A stretch of 64,000 nucleotides of DNA from Vibrio sp. VB16 (GCF_015594925.2 NZ_CP087590.1:62001-126000), one strand, 5' to 3'. Counted from the stretch's first letter, positions 16,987 to 25,790 are shown. The notes: generated by a model from the sequence alone, not told the origin. Translations and numbers: made by a program.

Positions 16987-18582
16987 ATGACAGAAGTAAC
17001 GACTAAATTATTTATTTCAGAAGGAAAAGGCATTCTTGGGATCGAACTTGGCTCAACTCGTATAAAGGCCGTACTCATTGGCGATAATCAGCAACCTATA
17101 GCCGATGGAAGTTACCTATGGGAAAATAATCTGATAGATGGAAACTGGACCTACAATTTAGACGATGTGTGGAAGGGGATTCAATCGTGCTATAAAAATT
17201 TGTATGATAATGTTTATCAACGATATGACGTTAAACTAAGTAAGTTAGCGGGGTTGGGTATCAGTGCGATGATGCATGGTTATCTAGTTTTCGACCGTTC
17301 AGATAATCTGTTAACACCATTTCGAACATGGAGAAATAATAATACGTTAGAGGCGTCAGAGAGATTAATGTCTGTGCTTGAGCATCCTATCCCTCAGCGA
17401 TGGAGTATTGCGCATCTATACCAATCCTTATTAGAGAATCAAGAACATGTTTCTGATATCGATTACATGACGACATTATCGGGTTATGTACATAGAAAAT
17501 TAACAGGACGCAAAATCTTAGGGATTGGGGATGCGTCTGGTATGTTTCCTATCGATGTTGATAAGGCGAAATTTGATTCGGAGATGATGAGGCGATTCAA
17601 TGATATTGTAAAAGATGAAGCGCTACCTTGGAACATTGAGCAAATCCTGCCAGAAGTGCTTGTCGCTGGACAAGACGCTGGTTCTCTAACAAAAGTTGGA
17701 GCATTGCTACTAGATCCAACGGGTCAATTAAAACATAACTGTCCAATGTGCCCACCAGAAGGTGATGCGGGTACCGGTATGATAGCAACGAATACTATTG
17801 CAATGCGTACTGGGAATATCTCAGCAGGTACGTCAATATTCGCTATGGTTGTTCTTGATAAGAAACTTAAAAAAGTACACCCAGAGCTCGATTTGGTCAC
17901 GACACCTGATGGTAAATTAGTTGCAATGGCTCACTCCAATAATTGCTCATCAAACCTTGATTCTTGGATGAAATTATTCGAAGAAGTCGCGAGCAGCCTA
18001 GGTACTAATGTTTCCGCGGATGAACTATATGACACGTTGTTTAGGGAATCACTCAAAGGTGATGATGACTGTGGTGGTTTAATGGTGTATGGCTATCTCT
18101 CTGGCGAACATATGACCCATTTCGAAAAAGGTTGCCCGCTTTTCCTAAATCCCTCGGATAGTAAATTTACTTTAGCCAACTTCATGCGGGCAAATCTATT
18201 ATCTGCGCTTGGTGCTATGAAGATAGGCATTGATATTTTAGTTGAAGAGGAAGGAGTAAAGCTAAACAAAATTTTAGCTCATGGCGGTTTATTTAAGACG
18301 AAAGGGGTGGTTCAGCAATTAATGGCTACAGCGCTAAATGTACCTGTAGCAACAGTAGAAAATGCTTCAGATGGAGGCGCTTGGGGTATTGCTTTACTCG
18401 CATCCTTCCTAATTGATGAAGAGAAAAATCTTGAATCGTTTTTAACGAACAAAGTATTTTTAAGCAATGACGAATTCATAATTGATATAGACGAAGATGA
18501 GTTCGAGGGCGTACAAGAGTTTATGAAGCGTTATAAAGATTGCTTACCCGTAGAACGAGAAGCAGTAAATTGCTTAACATAA
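16987..18582 (+). CDS. FGGY-family kinase, L-ribulokinase-like (Lactobacillus type)
   Basis: Sugar kinase of 531 residues, different in layout from the LyxK-like enzyme. It starts ILGIELGSTRIKAVLIGD (15-32), followed by AMMHGYLVFD, RTWRN, RWSIAHLYQ and GIGDASGMFPID, motifs I recall from the L-ribulokinase-like FGGY proteins in araBAD operons of lactobacilli. The C-terminal domain has CPPEGDAGTGM and ISAGTSIFAMV. It would give L-ribulose 5-phosphate directly for the upstream AraD. No L-arabinose isomerase is nearby, so the L-ribulose would have to come from a polyol (ribitol or L-arabinitol) through the dehydrogenase. Last gene of the cluster-1 operon. Substrate is inferred. Confidence 0.8.
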   Translation: MTEVTTKLFISEGKGILGIELGSTRIKAVLIGDNQQPIADGSYLWENNLIDGNWTYNLDDVWKGIQSCYKNLYDNVYQRYDVKLSKLAGLGISAMMHGYLVFDRSDNLLTPFRTWRNNNTLEASERLMSVLEHPIPQRWSIAHLYQSLLENQEHVSDIDYMTTLSGYVHRKLTGRKILGIGDASGMFPIDVDKAKFDSEMMRRFNDIVKDEALPWNIEQILPEVLVAGQDAGSLTKVGALLLDPTGQLKHNCPMCPPEGDAGTGMIATNTIAMRTGNISAGTSIFAMVVLDKKLKKVHPELDLVTTPDGKLVAMAHSNNCSSNLDSWMKLFEEVASSLGTNVSADELYDTLFRESLKGDDDCGGLMVYGYLSGEHMTHFEKGCPLFLNPSDSKFTLANFMRANLLSALGAMKIGIDILVEEEGVKLNKILAHGGLFKTKGVVQQLMATALNVPVATVENASDGGAWGIALLASFLIDEEKNLESFLTNKVFLSNDEFIIDIDEDEFEGVQEFMKRYKDCLPVEREAVNCLT

Positions 18583-18651
18583 ATGTTGATTGATTAAACC
18601 GTAGTCAGAACGAAGAAAAAGAGACTATAGGTTGGTAGTCGATTAAGCTCG

Positions 18652-18704
18652 AAGCATGGAACTTGGGGTAAGTACCGAGTGTTAGGTGCTTACTTCATGC
18701 TTTT
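18652..18704 (+). terminator. terminator of the cluster-1 operon
   Basis: A two-tier stem: outer arms AAGCATG / CATGCTT and inner arms GTAAGTACC / GGTGCTTAC (one wobble), then a short TTTT. It follows the last kinase gene and faces the convergent YhcH gene. The rest of the gap 18583-18830 shows no gene. Confidence 0.6.
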
Positions 18705-18830
18705 ATACCTTAGTGGTGCTTATTGTGAAATGAAAAGTCTAATACTGCTCGTGACACAACAGCATTGTCGGACTTTACAGACGAAGACAGGCTAATATAT
18801 AAGCGCGTCTTCGCTCTAATTTGAGGGTTA

Positions 18831-19295
18831 CTATTTGCTGTTATACAGAGACGAATCTATTTTTATCACGACTTTATGTATAGGTTGTCCCCCTGACTTA
18901 GACACCATTGGGCGGTGCCATTCTCCTGGATAAAAAACGACAAACTCCCCTTCATTAAGTGTTACGGACTGTTCGTTATTTACGCTTTCGACAAATTCCA
19001 CGTCATTGTCAAACTCTTTCCCGTCCATAAAAGCACTCGTAGCTGGCTTTATTGCATAGGTAAGCGTTTCTTGTCCTGCGAGTACCAAATGTACATCGAT
19101 ATATGATCGATGTATTTCGATCTGTGAATCTTCTAGTGCCCTATCGTTATCTTGTACCTTAACAACAAAAAAACGGTCCTCATCGATTTTGGTCACACCG
19201 AGTTCTAGGCTTGATAGTTCGAGCTTTAATGCACGAGAAATAAATTGATGAATGAGGCTATTGTTGTCTAATGAATGTATGTCAGAGCAGTGCAT
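18831..19295 (-). CDS. YhcH/YjgK/YiaL-family (DUF386) beta-barrel protein
   Basis: Cupin-like protein of 154 residues. Typical family segments are IEIHRSYIDVHLVLAGQETL (about 82-101), EFVVFYPGEWHRPM with its likely metal-binding His, and HKVVIKI at the C-terminus. Family members sit in sialate, ascorbate and yia-type operons and are thought to act on sugar intermediates (possibly as anomerases); no firm activity is established. It is encoded 30 bp after the HAD phosphatase gene on the minus strand, so the two form a pair convergent to the cluster-1 operon. A paralogue is at 25791. Confidence 0.85.
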   Translation of the reverse strand: MHCSDIHSLDNNSLIHQFISRALKLELSSLELGVTKIDEDRFFVVKVQDNDRALEDSQIEIHRSYIDVHLVLAGQETLTYAIKPATSAFMDGKEFDNDVEFVESVNNEQSVTLNEGEFVVFYPGEWHRPMVSKSGGQPIHKVVIKIDSSLYNSK

Positions 19296-19325
19296 AGTAA
19301 ACCTTTTATATAAGATAAATATTAA

Positions 19326-19922
19326 TTATATAGCTGGGAAAAACTCTAGAATCTTTCCATTATTAACTAAATAACAGTCCATTCCTGCGGCAATCGCAGC
19401 TTGTTTGCCTATCTTTGTATCTTCAAAGACAACACACTGATTTGCAGGTGTGTTGAGTTGTTGAGCGACGGAGAGAAAAGTGTCAGGAGAGGGTTTGTGG
19501 TTAACCACTTCATCAGAGGTAACTAATACTTCTACCATGGTTAGAATATCCGTCGTATCCAAGATTTCTTGGGCATGTTTGCGTTGTGCGCCTGTGCCTA
19601 TTCCAATTTTTTTCGTGAGGTGATTATCTTTTAGTATTTGATAAATCCCGGGAATAGTATCGCCTTTAAACGCAATAGATTCGAAGTTGGAAATTTTATC
19701 CTGGGTGATCAAATCTGCGTTTAGTTCCAAATTGTAACGATTAATAATTTCAATCGTTACTTTTCTGGTTGGCATCCCCCCGAGTTGATTTAACCACTCT
19801 TTCTCATAAGGGATATCAAACGTTGTACACGTTTTTTCCCAAGCAGCAGCGTGCGCTATCATTGAGTTAATTAAGGTTCCATCTAAGTCAAAGATAATGC
19901 ATTTATATTTGTCTAAATTCAT
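19326..19922 (-). CDS. HAD-family sugar phosphatase / beta-phosphoglucomutase-like
   Basis: Subfamily IA HAD hydrolase of 198 residues. Motif I IFDLDGTLINS carries the nucleophile and general-acid Asp pair, motif II is IGIGTGAQ, motif III is the Lys of NHKPSPDTFL, and motif IV is CVVFEDTKIG. It resembles E. coli YqaB, which dephosphorylates sugar phosphates such as fructose 1-phosphate. The frame is open to 19964, but that adds a basic leader; I use the Met whose downstream residues align with the family. Neither start has a good ribosome binding site. It may remove toxic pentulose or tetrulose 1-phosphates made by the cluster kinases (inference). Confidence 0.8.
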   Translation of the reverse strand: MNLDKYKCIIFDLDGTLINSMIAHAAAWEKTCTTFDIPYEKEWLNQLGGMPTRKVTIEIINRYNLELNADLITQDKISNFESIAFKGDTIPGIYQILKDNHLTKKIGIGTGAQRKHAQEILDTTDILTMVEVLVTSDEVVNHKPSPDTFLSVAQQLNTPANQCVVFEDTKIGKQAAIAAGMDCYLVNNGKILEFFPAI

Positions 19923-19964
19923 ATAAATAATTTTAATACGTGTGCGATGGCGGGAAGTGTACAT

Positions 19965-20357
19965 TTTTTATGCGTCATTTTGCCACCTAATATTTCTGAA
20001 AAGAAACCATTTCTCTTTTCTATCTACCTAACGACTCTCGTCAATCATGCTCTCTCATTTAAGTATTTTTAGCCAAACGGTTATCGTGAATATACTGACA
20101 AGAAAATAATTTTACAGTTTGTTAACAAATGAATTATTCAGTGATCCTCGTCTAATAATCATCAAATCAACTTAACCTTACATTTAAATATCGAACTTAG
20201 ATCTCATTCTTTGGCTTTTCTGTTTGTTTGTTTAAAAATCAGTAACTTAGATTTTACAGTGTGTCATTCGTCATAAAATTCCACTGACAATAGTGACAAA
20301 ATTCGGAATCTGAACCATTATATATTCCGCATTACGGAATTTATCGGAGTAAAAATT
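19965..20357. promoter_or_regulatory. divergent control region between cluster 1 tail and the yia/sgb operon
   Basis: A gap of nearly 400 bp, AT-rich, with no gene I can support. It must hold promoters for the HAD/YhcH pair and for the yiaK operon. The only strong sequence symmetry is the palindrome at 20324-20340; a related half, AATTCGGAAT, occurs at 20300-20309. Confidence 0.5.
20324..20340. promoter_or_regulatory. candidate IclR/YiaJ operator
   Basis: Perfect inverted repeat ATTCCG-CATTA-CGGAAT ending 17 bp before the yiaK start. Placement over the transcription start or leader suits a repressor. The operon encodes an IclR-family regulator at 28415, the likely ligand for this site, although that link is inference. 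Confidence 0.55.
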
Positions 20358-21359
20358 ATGCCATTGGTAACAACTGAGAAGCTTCAAGAAGAATATGAAA
20401 GAATTTTATTAGCTCGCGATATGAAGCCTGAAATGGCAACAAAGCTTGCTGCAGGTTTTGTCGAGATGGCAAACGAAGGTACTTACTCTCACGGTATTAA
20501 CCGTTTCCCTGTATTTATAGATCAGGTAGATAAAGGCCAAATTAAATTAAATGAAGTACCTGAGTGTGTGAACAGTATGGGTGCTTTAGAGCAGTGGGAC
20601 TGTAATTTCGGACCGGGTGTTTTAAACGGCCTTATTTGTTCAGAAAGAGCGATGGAACTTGCACGTGAATTCGGTATTGGTATGGTCGGAATGCGTAATT
20701 CTAACCATTGGATGCGTGGTGGTGCATATGTTCTAAAAATGGCTCGCGAAGGTTTTGCAGGTATTGCTTCAACCAACTCAATAGCAGTAATGCCAGCATG
20801 GGGTGGTAAAGACCACCGCGTAGGTTCAAACCCATTAATTATGGCTATCGCCGGTGATCCACCTGTTCTTGTGGATTGCTCAATGAGTCAGTATTCGTAT
20901 GGTCAGCTGCAAAATTATGTATTAGCAGACAAGCAGTTACCAGTAGTTGGCGGTTTTGACGACAATGGTGAATTGACAACCGATCCTCATGTTTTGTGGG
21001 AAAATAAGCGTTTGCTACCAATGGGATTCTGGAAAGGATCGTCTATGGCAATCGTACTGGATATGATGTTGACGGCGATTACTGGCGGTAACTCGGTTCC
21101 GGCTTTAACGGAAGATATGGGCGGAGAATTTGGTGTTTCTCAATTTTTGATCGCTATCGACCTGAGTAGAACCATGGACAAAGGCCAATATGCTCAAGAG
21201 ATGAAACGTATTAGAGATTATGTATTAGCTTCTGAGCCTGCAGAAACAGGTTCAGTAATGATTGCTGGTTCTGAGATTCAAAGTTTCATTGATAAGCATG
21301 AACAAGCGGGTGGCATAGAAATACATGATGAGATTTGGAATCAAATTACGTCATTGTAA
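20358..21359 (+). CDS. yiaK: 2,3-diketo-L-gulonate reductase
   Basis: Ldh2/YlbC-type NAD(P)H oxidoreductase of 333 residues. Diagnostic stretches are YSHGINRFPVFI (about 39-50), the active-site NSNHWMRGGAYV, STNSIAVMPAWGGKDHRVGSNPL and LLPMGFWKGSSMAIVLDM, all closely matching E. coli YiaK, which reduces 2,3-diketo-L-gulonate (from dehydroascorbate breakdown) to 3-keto-L-gulonate. The ribosome binding site TCGGAG precedes the ATG. First gene of an operon that continues with the TRAP transporter 24 bp downstream. Confidence 0.92.
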   Translation: MPLVTTEKLQEEYERILLARDMKPEMATKLAAGFVEMANEGTYSHGINRFPVFIDQVDKGQIKLNEVPECVNSMGALEQWDCNFGPGVLNGLICSERAMELAREFGIGMVGMRNSNHWMRGGAYVLKMAREGFAGIASTNSIAVMPAWGGKDHRVGSNPLIMAIAGDPPVLVDCSMSQYSYGQLQNYVLADKQLPVVGGFDDNGELTTDPHVLWENKRLLPMGFWKGSSMAIVLDMMLTAITGGNSVPALTEDMGGEFGVSQFLIAIDLSRTMDKGQYAQEMKRIRDYVLASEPAETGSVMIAGSEIQSFIDKHEQAGGIEIHDEIWNQITSL

Positions 21360-21382
21360 TTTAAGCGAAGTAGGAGAACTTT

Positions 21383-21883
21383 ATGCAAAATAATATGCTA
21401 AAAGTATTTATGTGGATCTGGAAAAGCATCGATATTTTGATGGCTGTCATTTTGGCATTCATGGTCGTACTTGTGTTTGTTAATGTGGTATTGCGCTATG
21501 GATTTTCTTCTGGTCTACGTCCTTCTGTCGAACTCTCTCGATTAGGGTTGGTTTGGGTAGTAATGCTTGGTGCTGCAGTCGTGTTGCGCCGAGGGGATCA
21601 CTTAGCTGTTGCTGAGTTTTCTGAAAAATTACTTCCTAGAGCCGTCCCATTTTTAAGACGTATATGTTGGGTAATTATTACCGTATCGGTCGGCATGCTC
21701 TACATCGGTTCTTATCGACAAATGATGTCGAACTGGTCTGATATTTCACCATTAACGGGTCTTCCGTCATCATTATTTTATATGGCTGGTGTCGTGTCGG
21801 GGCTATTGATGGGAGTGATTGCGGTGGTTCGTATTATTAACCCAAATTGGCTACTAGATAACGTAGACATGGAGAAACAGTAA
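21383..21883 (+). CDS. yiaM: TRAP transporter small permease (YiaM-like)
   Basis: DctQ-family subunit of 166 residues with four membrane helices (about 14-36, 52-68, 90-110, 132-152) and the usual hydrophilic loop VVLRRGDHLAVAEFSEKL. Its stop codon overlaps the large-subunit start (TAATG), as usual for paired TRAP membrane subunits. In E. coli the YiaMNO system carries 2,3-diketo-L-gulonate, the substrate of YiaK. Confidence 0.92.
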   Translation: MQNNMLKVFMWIWKSIDILMAVILAFMVVLVFVNVVLRYGFSSGLRPSVELSRLGLVWVVMLGAAVVLRRGDHLAVAEFSEKLLPRAVPFLRRICWVIITVSVGMLYIGSYRQMMSNWSDISPLTGLPSSLFYMAGVVSGLLMGVIAVVRIINPNWLLDNVDMEKQ

Positions 21884-23163
21884 TGACTCTCGCGATATTC
21901 TTATCGGTATTAATTATTTCAATCCTGTTAGGGCTACCTGTGGCATTTGCGCTGCTGTTGTCTTCAATGGCTTTGATGCTGCATATGGATTTCTTTAGTG
22001 CCGATATTCTTGCGCAATCTTTAATCAATGGTGTGGACAGCTTTACGCTCTTGGCCATTCCATTCTTCCTGATTGCTGGTGAGGTGATGTCATCTGGTGG
22101 ACTGTCTACCCGTATCGTTCGCTTAGCCACAACCTATGTTGGGCACCGTCAAGGCGGCCTTGGATATGTTGCCATATTGACATCGGTACTCTTGGCTGGA
22201 TTGTCTGGGTCTGCCGTTGCAGATGCTGCGGCGTTAGTTAGTATTCTTTATCCAATGATGAAGGCGGCTAAATACCCAGAAGCATCGTCAATGGGTCTGC
22301 TGGCATCCGGCGGTATTATCGCTCCGGTTATTCCACCTTCAATTCCATTGATTTTGGTTGGTGTCGCGGGTGGTATCTCTATCAAAAACTTGTTCCTTGG
22401 CGGGATTGTTCCTGGCTTGCTAATGGGCATGACGTTGATGTTCGTATGGAGAATGACCGTTCGTAAAGAGAATTTGGAAGTCTCAGAACGTGCAACGAAG
22501 GCAGAGAAACGTGCTGCGCTTAAAGATGGCATTTGGGCATTGTTTTTACCCGTTATCATCATTTTCGGTATTCGTCTTGGCATCTTTACGCCGACGGAAG
22601 CTGCGGTTGTTGCGGCGGTATACGCTATCGTTATATCTACGTTTATTTATCGTGAGCTTACATTAAAAAGTTTCTACAAAATCTTATTGAATGCTGGCCG
22701 CTCTACCGCGATGGTTATGTTCCTCGTTGGTTGTGCAATGGTGGCGGCTTGGTTGATTACGGTTGCTCAACTTCCTCAGCAATTAGCCGAGATGTTAGGG
22801 CCACTGGTTGACAGTCCACGCTTGTTGATGGCCGTCATCATGTTATTGGTGTTATGCGTCGGCATGGTTATGGATTTGAGTCCAACAATCTTAATCTTAG
22901 TTCCGCTGTTAATGCCGATTGTCAAAATGGCAGGTATCGACCCAACGTATTTCGGTCTGATGTTTGTTATCAATTGTTCGATTGGTTTAATTACGCCTCC
23001 AGTAGGCACTGTTCTTAACGTGGTATGCGGCGTCGCTCGTGTACCTATGTCTACAGCAGTAAAAGGTGTTTTACCGTTTATTGCTGCATATATGATGCTT
23101 TTAACACTGTTTGTAATATTCCCAAGCATTATTACTGTGCCAATGTCTTTTGTCATTGGTTAA
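21883..23163 (+). CDS. yiaN: TRAP transporter large permease (YiaN-like)
   Basis: DctM-family protein of 426 residues with about twelve membrane segments. Family blocks are FLIAGEVMSSGGLSTRIV, GLSGSAVADAAAL, GGIIAPVIPPSIPLILVG and the C-terminal NCSIGLITPPVGTVLNVV. It forms the sodium-coupled translocation unit with the small permease. It starts one base into the small-subunit stop codon and is followed 18 bp later by the binding protein. Confidence 0.94.
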   Translation: MTLAIFLSVLIISILLGLPVAFALLLSSMALMLHMDFFSADILAQSLINGVDSFTLLAIPFFLIAGEVMSSGGLSTRIVRLATTYVGHRQGGLGYVAILTSVLLAGLSGSAVADAAALVSILYPMMKAAKYPEASSMGLLASGGIIAPVIPPSIPLILVGVAGGISIKNLFLGGIVPGLLMGMTLMFVWRMTVRKENLEVSERATKAEKRAALKDGIWALFLPVIIIFGIRLGIFTPTEAAVVAAVYAIVISTFIYRELTLKSFYKILLNAGRSTAMVMFLVGCAMVAAWLITVAQLPQQLAEMLGPLVDSPRLLMAVIMLLVLCVGMVMDLSPTILILVPLLMPIVKMAGIDPTYFGLMFVINCSIGLITPPVGTVLNVVCGVARVPMSTAVKGVLPFIAAYMMLLTLFVIFPSIITVPMSFVIG

Positions 23164-23181
23164 CCCTCTAAGGAGAGAAAA

Positions 23182-24156
23182 ATGAAGTCATTATTTAAAG
23201 TCGTAGGAATTGCATCGGCGGTCGCATTTAGCTCAACAGCTATGGCACAAACAACATTAAAGTTAGTGCACGCGGCTCCTGAATCAGATCTTCAACAAGA
23301 CATGTCTTTGTTCTTTAAGAAAGAAGTTGAAGCTCGTTCAAATGGCGAAATTAAAATCAACATCTACCCACAGGGTCAGCTTGGCAACGACAAGCAGATG
23401 ATTGACGGTTCACGTTCTGGCATCCTAGATATCGCGATGGTTGGTCTTAATAACTATTCTGGGCTATTACCAGAATCATCCGCATTCACATTACCTTTTA
23501 TGTTCCCAAATCGTGAAACGGCTTACAAAGTACTTGATGGTGCTCCAGGACAAGAAATTCTACAAAAAATGGAGAAATTTGGCCTGAAAGGACTTGGTTA
23601 CCCAGAAAACGGTTACCGCAACATGACGAACAACGACAAGCCAATCCGCGTTCCTGCAGATGTTGAAGGCCTGCAAATGCGAGTCAATGGTTCAAAAGCA
23701 CTGAATGATATGTTTAAAGAGTTAGGTGCTAACCCGTTACAACTTCCTATTGCTGAACTATATACAGCATTGGAAACGGGCGTTGTTGATTCTCAAGACC
23801 ACCCAATTGGCGTGACTTTGTCATTTAAGTTCTACGAAGTACAAAAGTACTTGAGCTTAACTCAGCATGCTTACTCACCTCTTGTTCTTACTATGAATCT
23901 TAAAAAATTCGATAAGTTAAGTGCTGATGAGCAAAGCATTATTACTGATGTAGCAGCGGAAGCAGTTGCGATGCAACGTCAACTTAGCATCGAAAAAGAA
24001 GACAAGATGATTGCTGAGCTTGAAGCTGGCGGCATGGAAGTTAACCGTGATGTAGATGGTGCTGCATTCCAAAAGGCTATCGCGCCTGTATGGAAAGCAT
24101 TCATTGAAGTAAACGGTGATGAAATGGTTAAGAAAATAGCAGCAGCAGCAAAATAA
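23182..24156 (+). CDS. yiaO: TRAP transporter substrate-binding protein (YiaO-like)
   Basis: DctP-family periplasmic protein of 324 residues. A signal peptide ends at AMA (about residue 22), then QTTLKLVHAAPESD. The conserved Arg of LQMRVNGSKALNDMFKELGANP and the VDSQDHP segment near residue 200 form the carboxylate-binding pocket typical of the family. The ribosome binding site AAGGAGAG precedes the ATG. A hairpin with partial T-run follows the gene. Confidence 0.93.
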   Translation: MKSLFKVVGIASAVAFSSTAMAQTTLKLVHAAPESDLQQDMSLFFKKEVEARSNGEIKINIYPQGQLGNDKQMIDGSRSGILDIAMVGLNNYSGLLPESSAFTLPFMFPNRETAYKVLDGAPGQEILQKMEKFGLKGLGYPENGYRNMTNNDKPIRVPADVEGLQMRVNGSKALNDMFKELGANPLQLPIAELYTALETGVVDSQDHPIGVTLSFKFYEVQKYLSLTQHAYSPLVLTMNLKKFDKLSADEQSIITDVAAEAVAMQRQLSIEKEDKMIAELEAGGMEVNRDVDGAAFQKAIAPVWKAFIEVNGDEMVKKIAAAAK

Positions 24157-24170
24157 GCTGTCGCTAAATT

Positions 24171-24210
24171 GACATGTTGCCTGGCTGAAAAGCGAGGCAA
24201 TATGTCTTTT
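24171..24210 (+). terminator. intra-operon hairpin after the TRAP binding protein
   Basis: An eleven-base-pair stem GACATGTTGCC / GGCAATATGTC (one wobble) ends in TTTT. It splits the transporter genes from the catabolic enzyme genes and probably reduces read-through, so that binding protein is produced in excess of the downstream enzymes. Confidence 0.65.
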
Positions 24211-24261
24211 CCTAACCTTTATTAACGCCTCCATTTCACTCAAAAATTCGGTAAAAATATT

Positions 24262-24954
24262 ATGTACCAACAATTAAAAGAGCGTGTATTAGCGGCAAAC
24301 CTTCAACTGCCCAAATATGGCCTTGTTACTTTCACTTGGGGTAATGTATCTGAAATTGATAGAGACAAGGGTGTTATTGCTATTAAGCCATCTGGTGTTG
24401 AATATGATGTCATGACGGTTGACGACATTGTGATTGTTGACTTAGATGGAAATCGTGTTGAAGGGAAACTTAATCCATCGAGTGATACGGCGACGCACAT
24501 TGAGCTGTATAAAGCATTTCCGTCCATTGGTGGAATTGTACACACCCATTCGCGCAATGCGACAGTTTGGGCGCAAGCAGGTTTGGATATACCCGCATTA
24601 GGTACGACTCACGCAGACTACTTTTACGGTGACGTTCCCTGTACTCGTCAACTTACGAGTGAAGAAATCCATATTGATTATGAAAAAAACACGGGTTTAG
24701 TAATAGTAGAAGAATTTCAGAAGCGCAACATTGATTCAAAAGCGATGCCGGGTGCGATAATCGCAGGCCATGCTCCATTTACATGGGGGAAAGATGGTTT
24801 TGATGCGGTGCATAATGCCGTGGTAATGGAAGAAGTGGCAGCAATGGCAACCGCTACTCGTGCACTGAATGTGGATATAAAAATCAATCCTGAATTGTTG
24901 GATAAGCACTATAACCGTAAGCACGGAAAAAATTCGTATTATGGTCAGAAATAG
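24262..24954 (+). CDS. sgbE: L-ribulose-5-phosphate 4-epimerase (SgbE-like)
   Basis: AraD-family epimerase of 230 residues with zinc ligands His94, His96 (IVHTHSRNA) and His170 (AGHAPFTWG), Asp119 in THADYFYG, and the C-terminal tyrosines of SYYGQK. It carries out the last step of the pathway, L-ribulose 5-phosphate to D-xylulose 5-phosphate. It is a clear paralogue of the enzyme at 16212 (same motifs, two residues shorter). In E. coli sgbE is at the end of the yia operon; here it is placed directly after the transporter. Confidence 0.9.
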   Translation: MYQQLKERVLAANLQLPKYGLVTFTWGNVSEIDRDKGVIAIKPSGVEYDVMTVDDIVIVDLDGNRVEGKLNPSSDTATHIELYKAFPSIGGIVHTHSRNATVWAQAGLDIPALGTTHADYFYGDVPCTRQLTSEEIHIDYEKNTGLVIVEEFQKRNIDSKAMPGAIIAGHAPFTWGKDGFDAVHNAVVMEEVAAMATATRALNVDIKINPELLDKHYNRKHGKNSYYGQK

Positions 24955-24965
24955 GGTGTAGAAAT

Positions 24966-25781
24966 ATGCACAAATTATTGGCATTGGATCTCGACGGGAC
25001 AGTACTCAACTCGCAACACAGAATCAGTCCTGTATTAGTCGAGACAATCAAAAGTATCGCTCAGACAGTCCCCGTTATTATTGTGACTGGACGACATCAT
25101 GTTGCCGCTCAGCCTTATTATAAAGAGCTGGGTCTGCGTACGCCGATAATTTGTTGTAACGGTACCTATATGTTTGATTACGCGACTGACAGCGTAATCA
25201 GTGAAAACGCAATAGACAAAAATATCGCAACTGACTTCATCTCAATATCAGATAAACATGATTTGAAAATGGTGATGTATGTGCGAGATGCGATGTTGTA
25301 TTCAAATAAAAGACCCATTGCTTATATGGAAACGTTATCGCAATGGGCGCAGTCTTTCCCTGAAGGTTCTCAACCAAACATTCGTCGAGTAGACAATTTT
25401 TTCGATGAGTTAGACGCAACAGATTTCGTTTGGAAATTTGTTGTCGAGGGGGGTGATATTGAGGGTTTTTCGAATATCGAATTTGTAAAAACAAATTTTA
25501 ATGGAGAGCGCTCTTGGGTTGACCGAGTTGATTTTTCCGCGGCTGGTAACAGCAAAGGTAACGCTTTGTCTGGTTATGTGAAACAGCTTGGCGTGTCTTT
25601 AGATGAGTGCGTAGCGGTAGGAGACAATCATAACGATATCTCAATGCTAAAGTTAGTGGGGCTTGGTATCGCGATGCAGAATGCCGACCAAACAGTAAAA
25701 GCTTCTGCGACGTTAGTGACTGAAAAGTCCCATGATGATGAGTTGGGATTATCAACACTTTTAGAAAGCCTATTTTTGTAG
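24966..25781 (+). CDS. Cof-type HAD phosphatase, YbhA-like
   Basis: Subfamily IIB HAD phosphatase of 271 residues. Motif I is LALDLDGTVLNS, motif II IVTGRHHVA, the cap contains CCNGTYMFDY, and motifs III/IV are GNSKGNAL and AVGDNHNDISML. These closely match E. coli YbhA, which acts on pyridoxal phosphate, fructose 1,6-bisphosphate and other sugar phosphates. Such a gene is not part of the classical E. coli yia operon; here it is inserted between sgbE (11 bp gap) and yiaL (9 bp gap). A repair role on dead-end phosphorylated intermediates is plausible but inferred. Confidence 0.85.
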   Translation: MHKLLALDLDGTVLNSQHRISPVLVETIKSIAQTVPVIIVTGRHHVAAQPYYKELGLRTPIICCNGTYMFDYATDSVISENAIDKNIATDFISISDKHDLKMVMYVRDAMLYSNKRPIAYMETLSQWAQSFPEGSQPNIRRVDNFFDELDATDFVWKFVVEGGDIEGFSNIEFVKTNFNGERSWVDRVDFSAAGNSKGNALSGYVKQLGVSLDECVAVGDNHNDISMLKLVGLGIAMQNADQTVKASATLVTEKSHDDELGLSTLLESLFL

Positions 25782-25790
25782 AGAATAATT

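Noticed and set aside
22248..23156. Minus-strand frames opposite the TRAP large permease
   Set aside because: Antisense shadows with Ile/Pro/Thr-rich composition caused by the codon usage of a membrane protein on the other strand.
23917..24273. Minus-strand frame across the TRAP binding protein end
   Set aside because: It spans the intra-operon hairpin and lies antisense to yiaO; no start signal.
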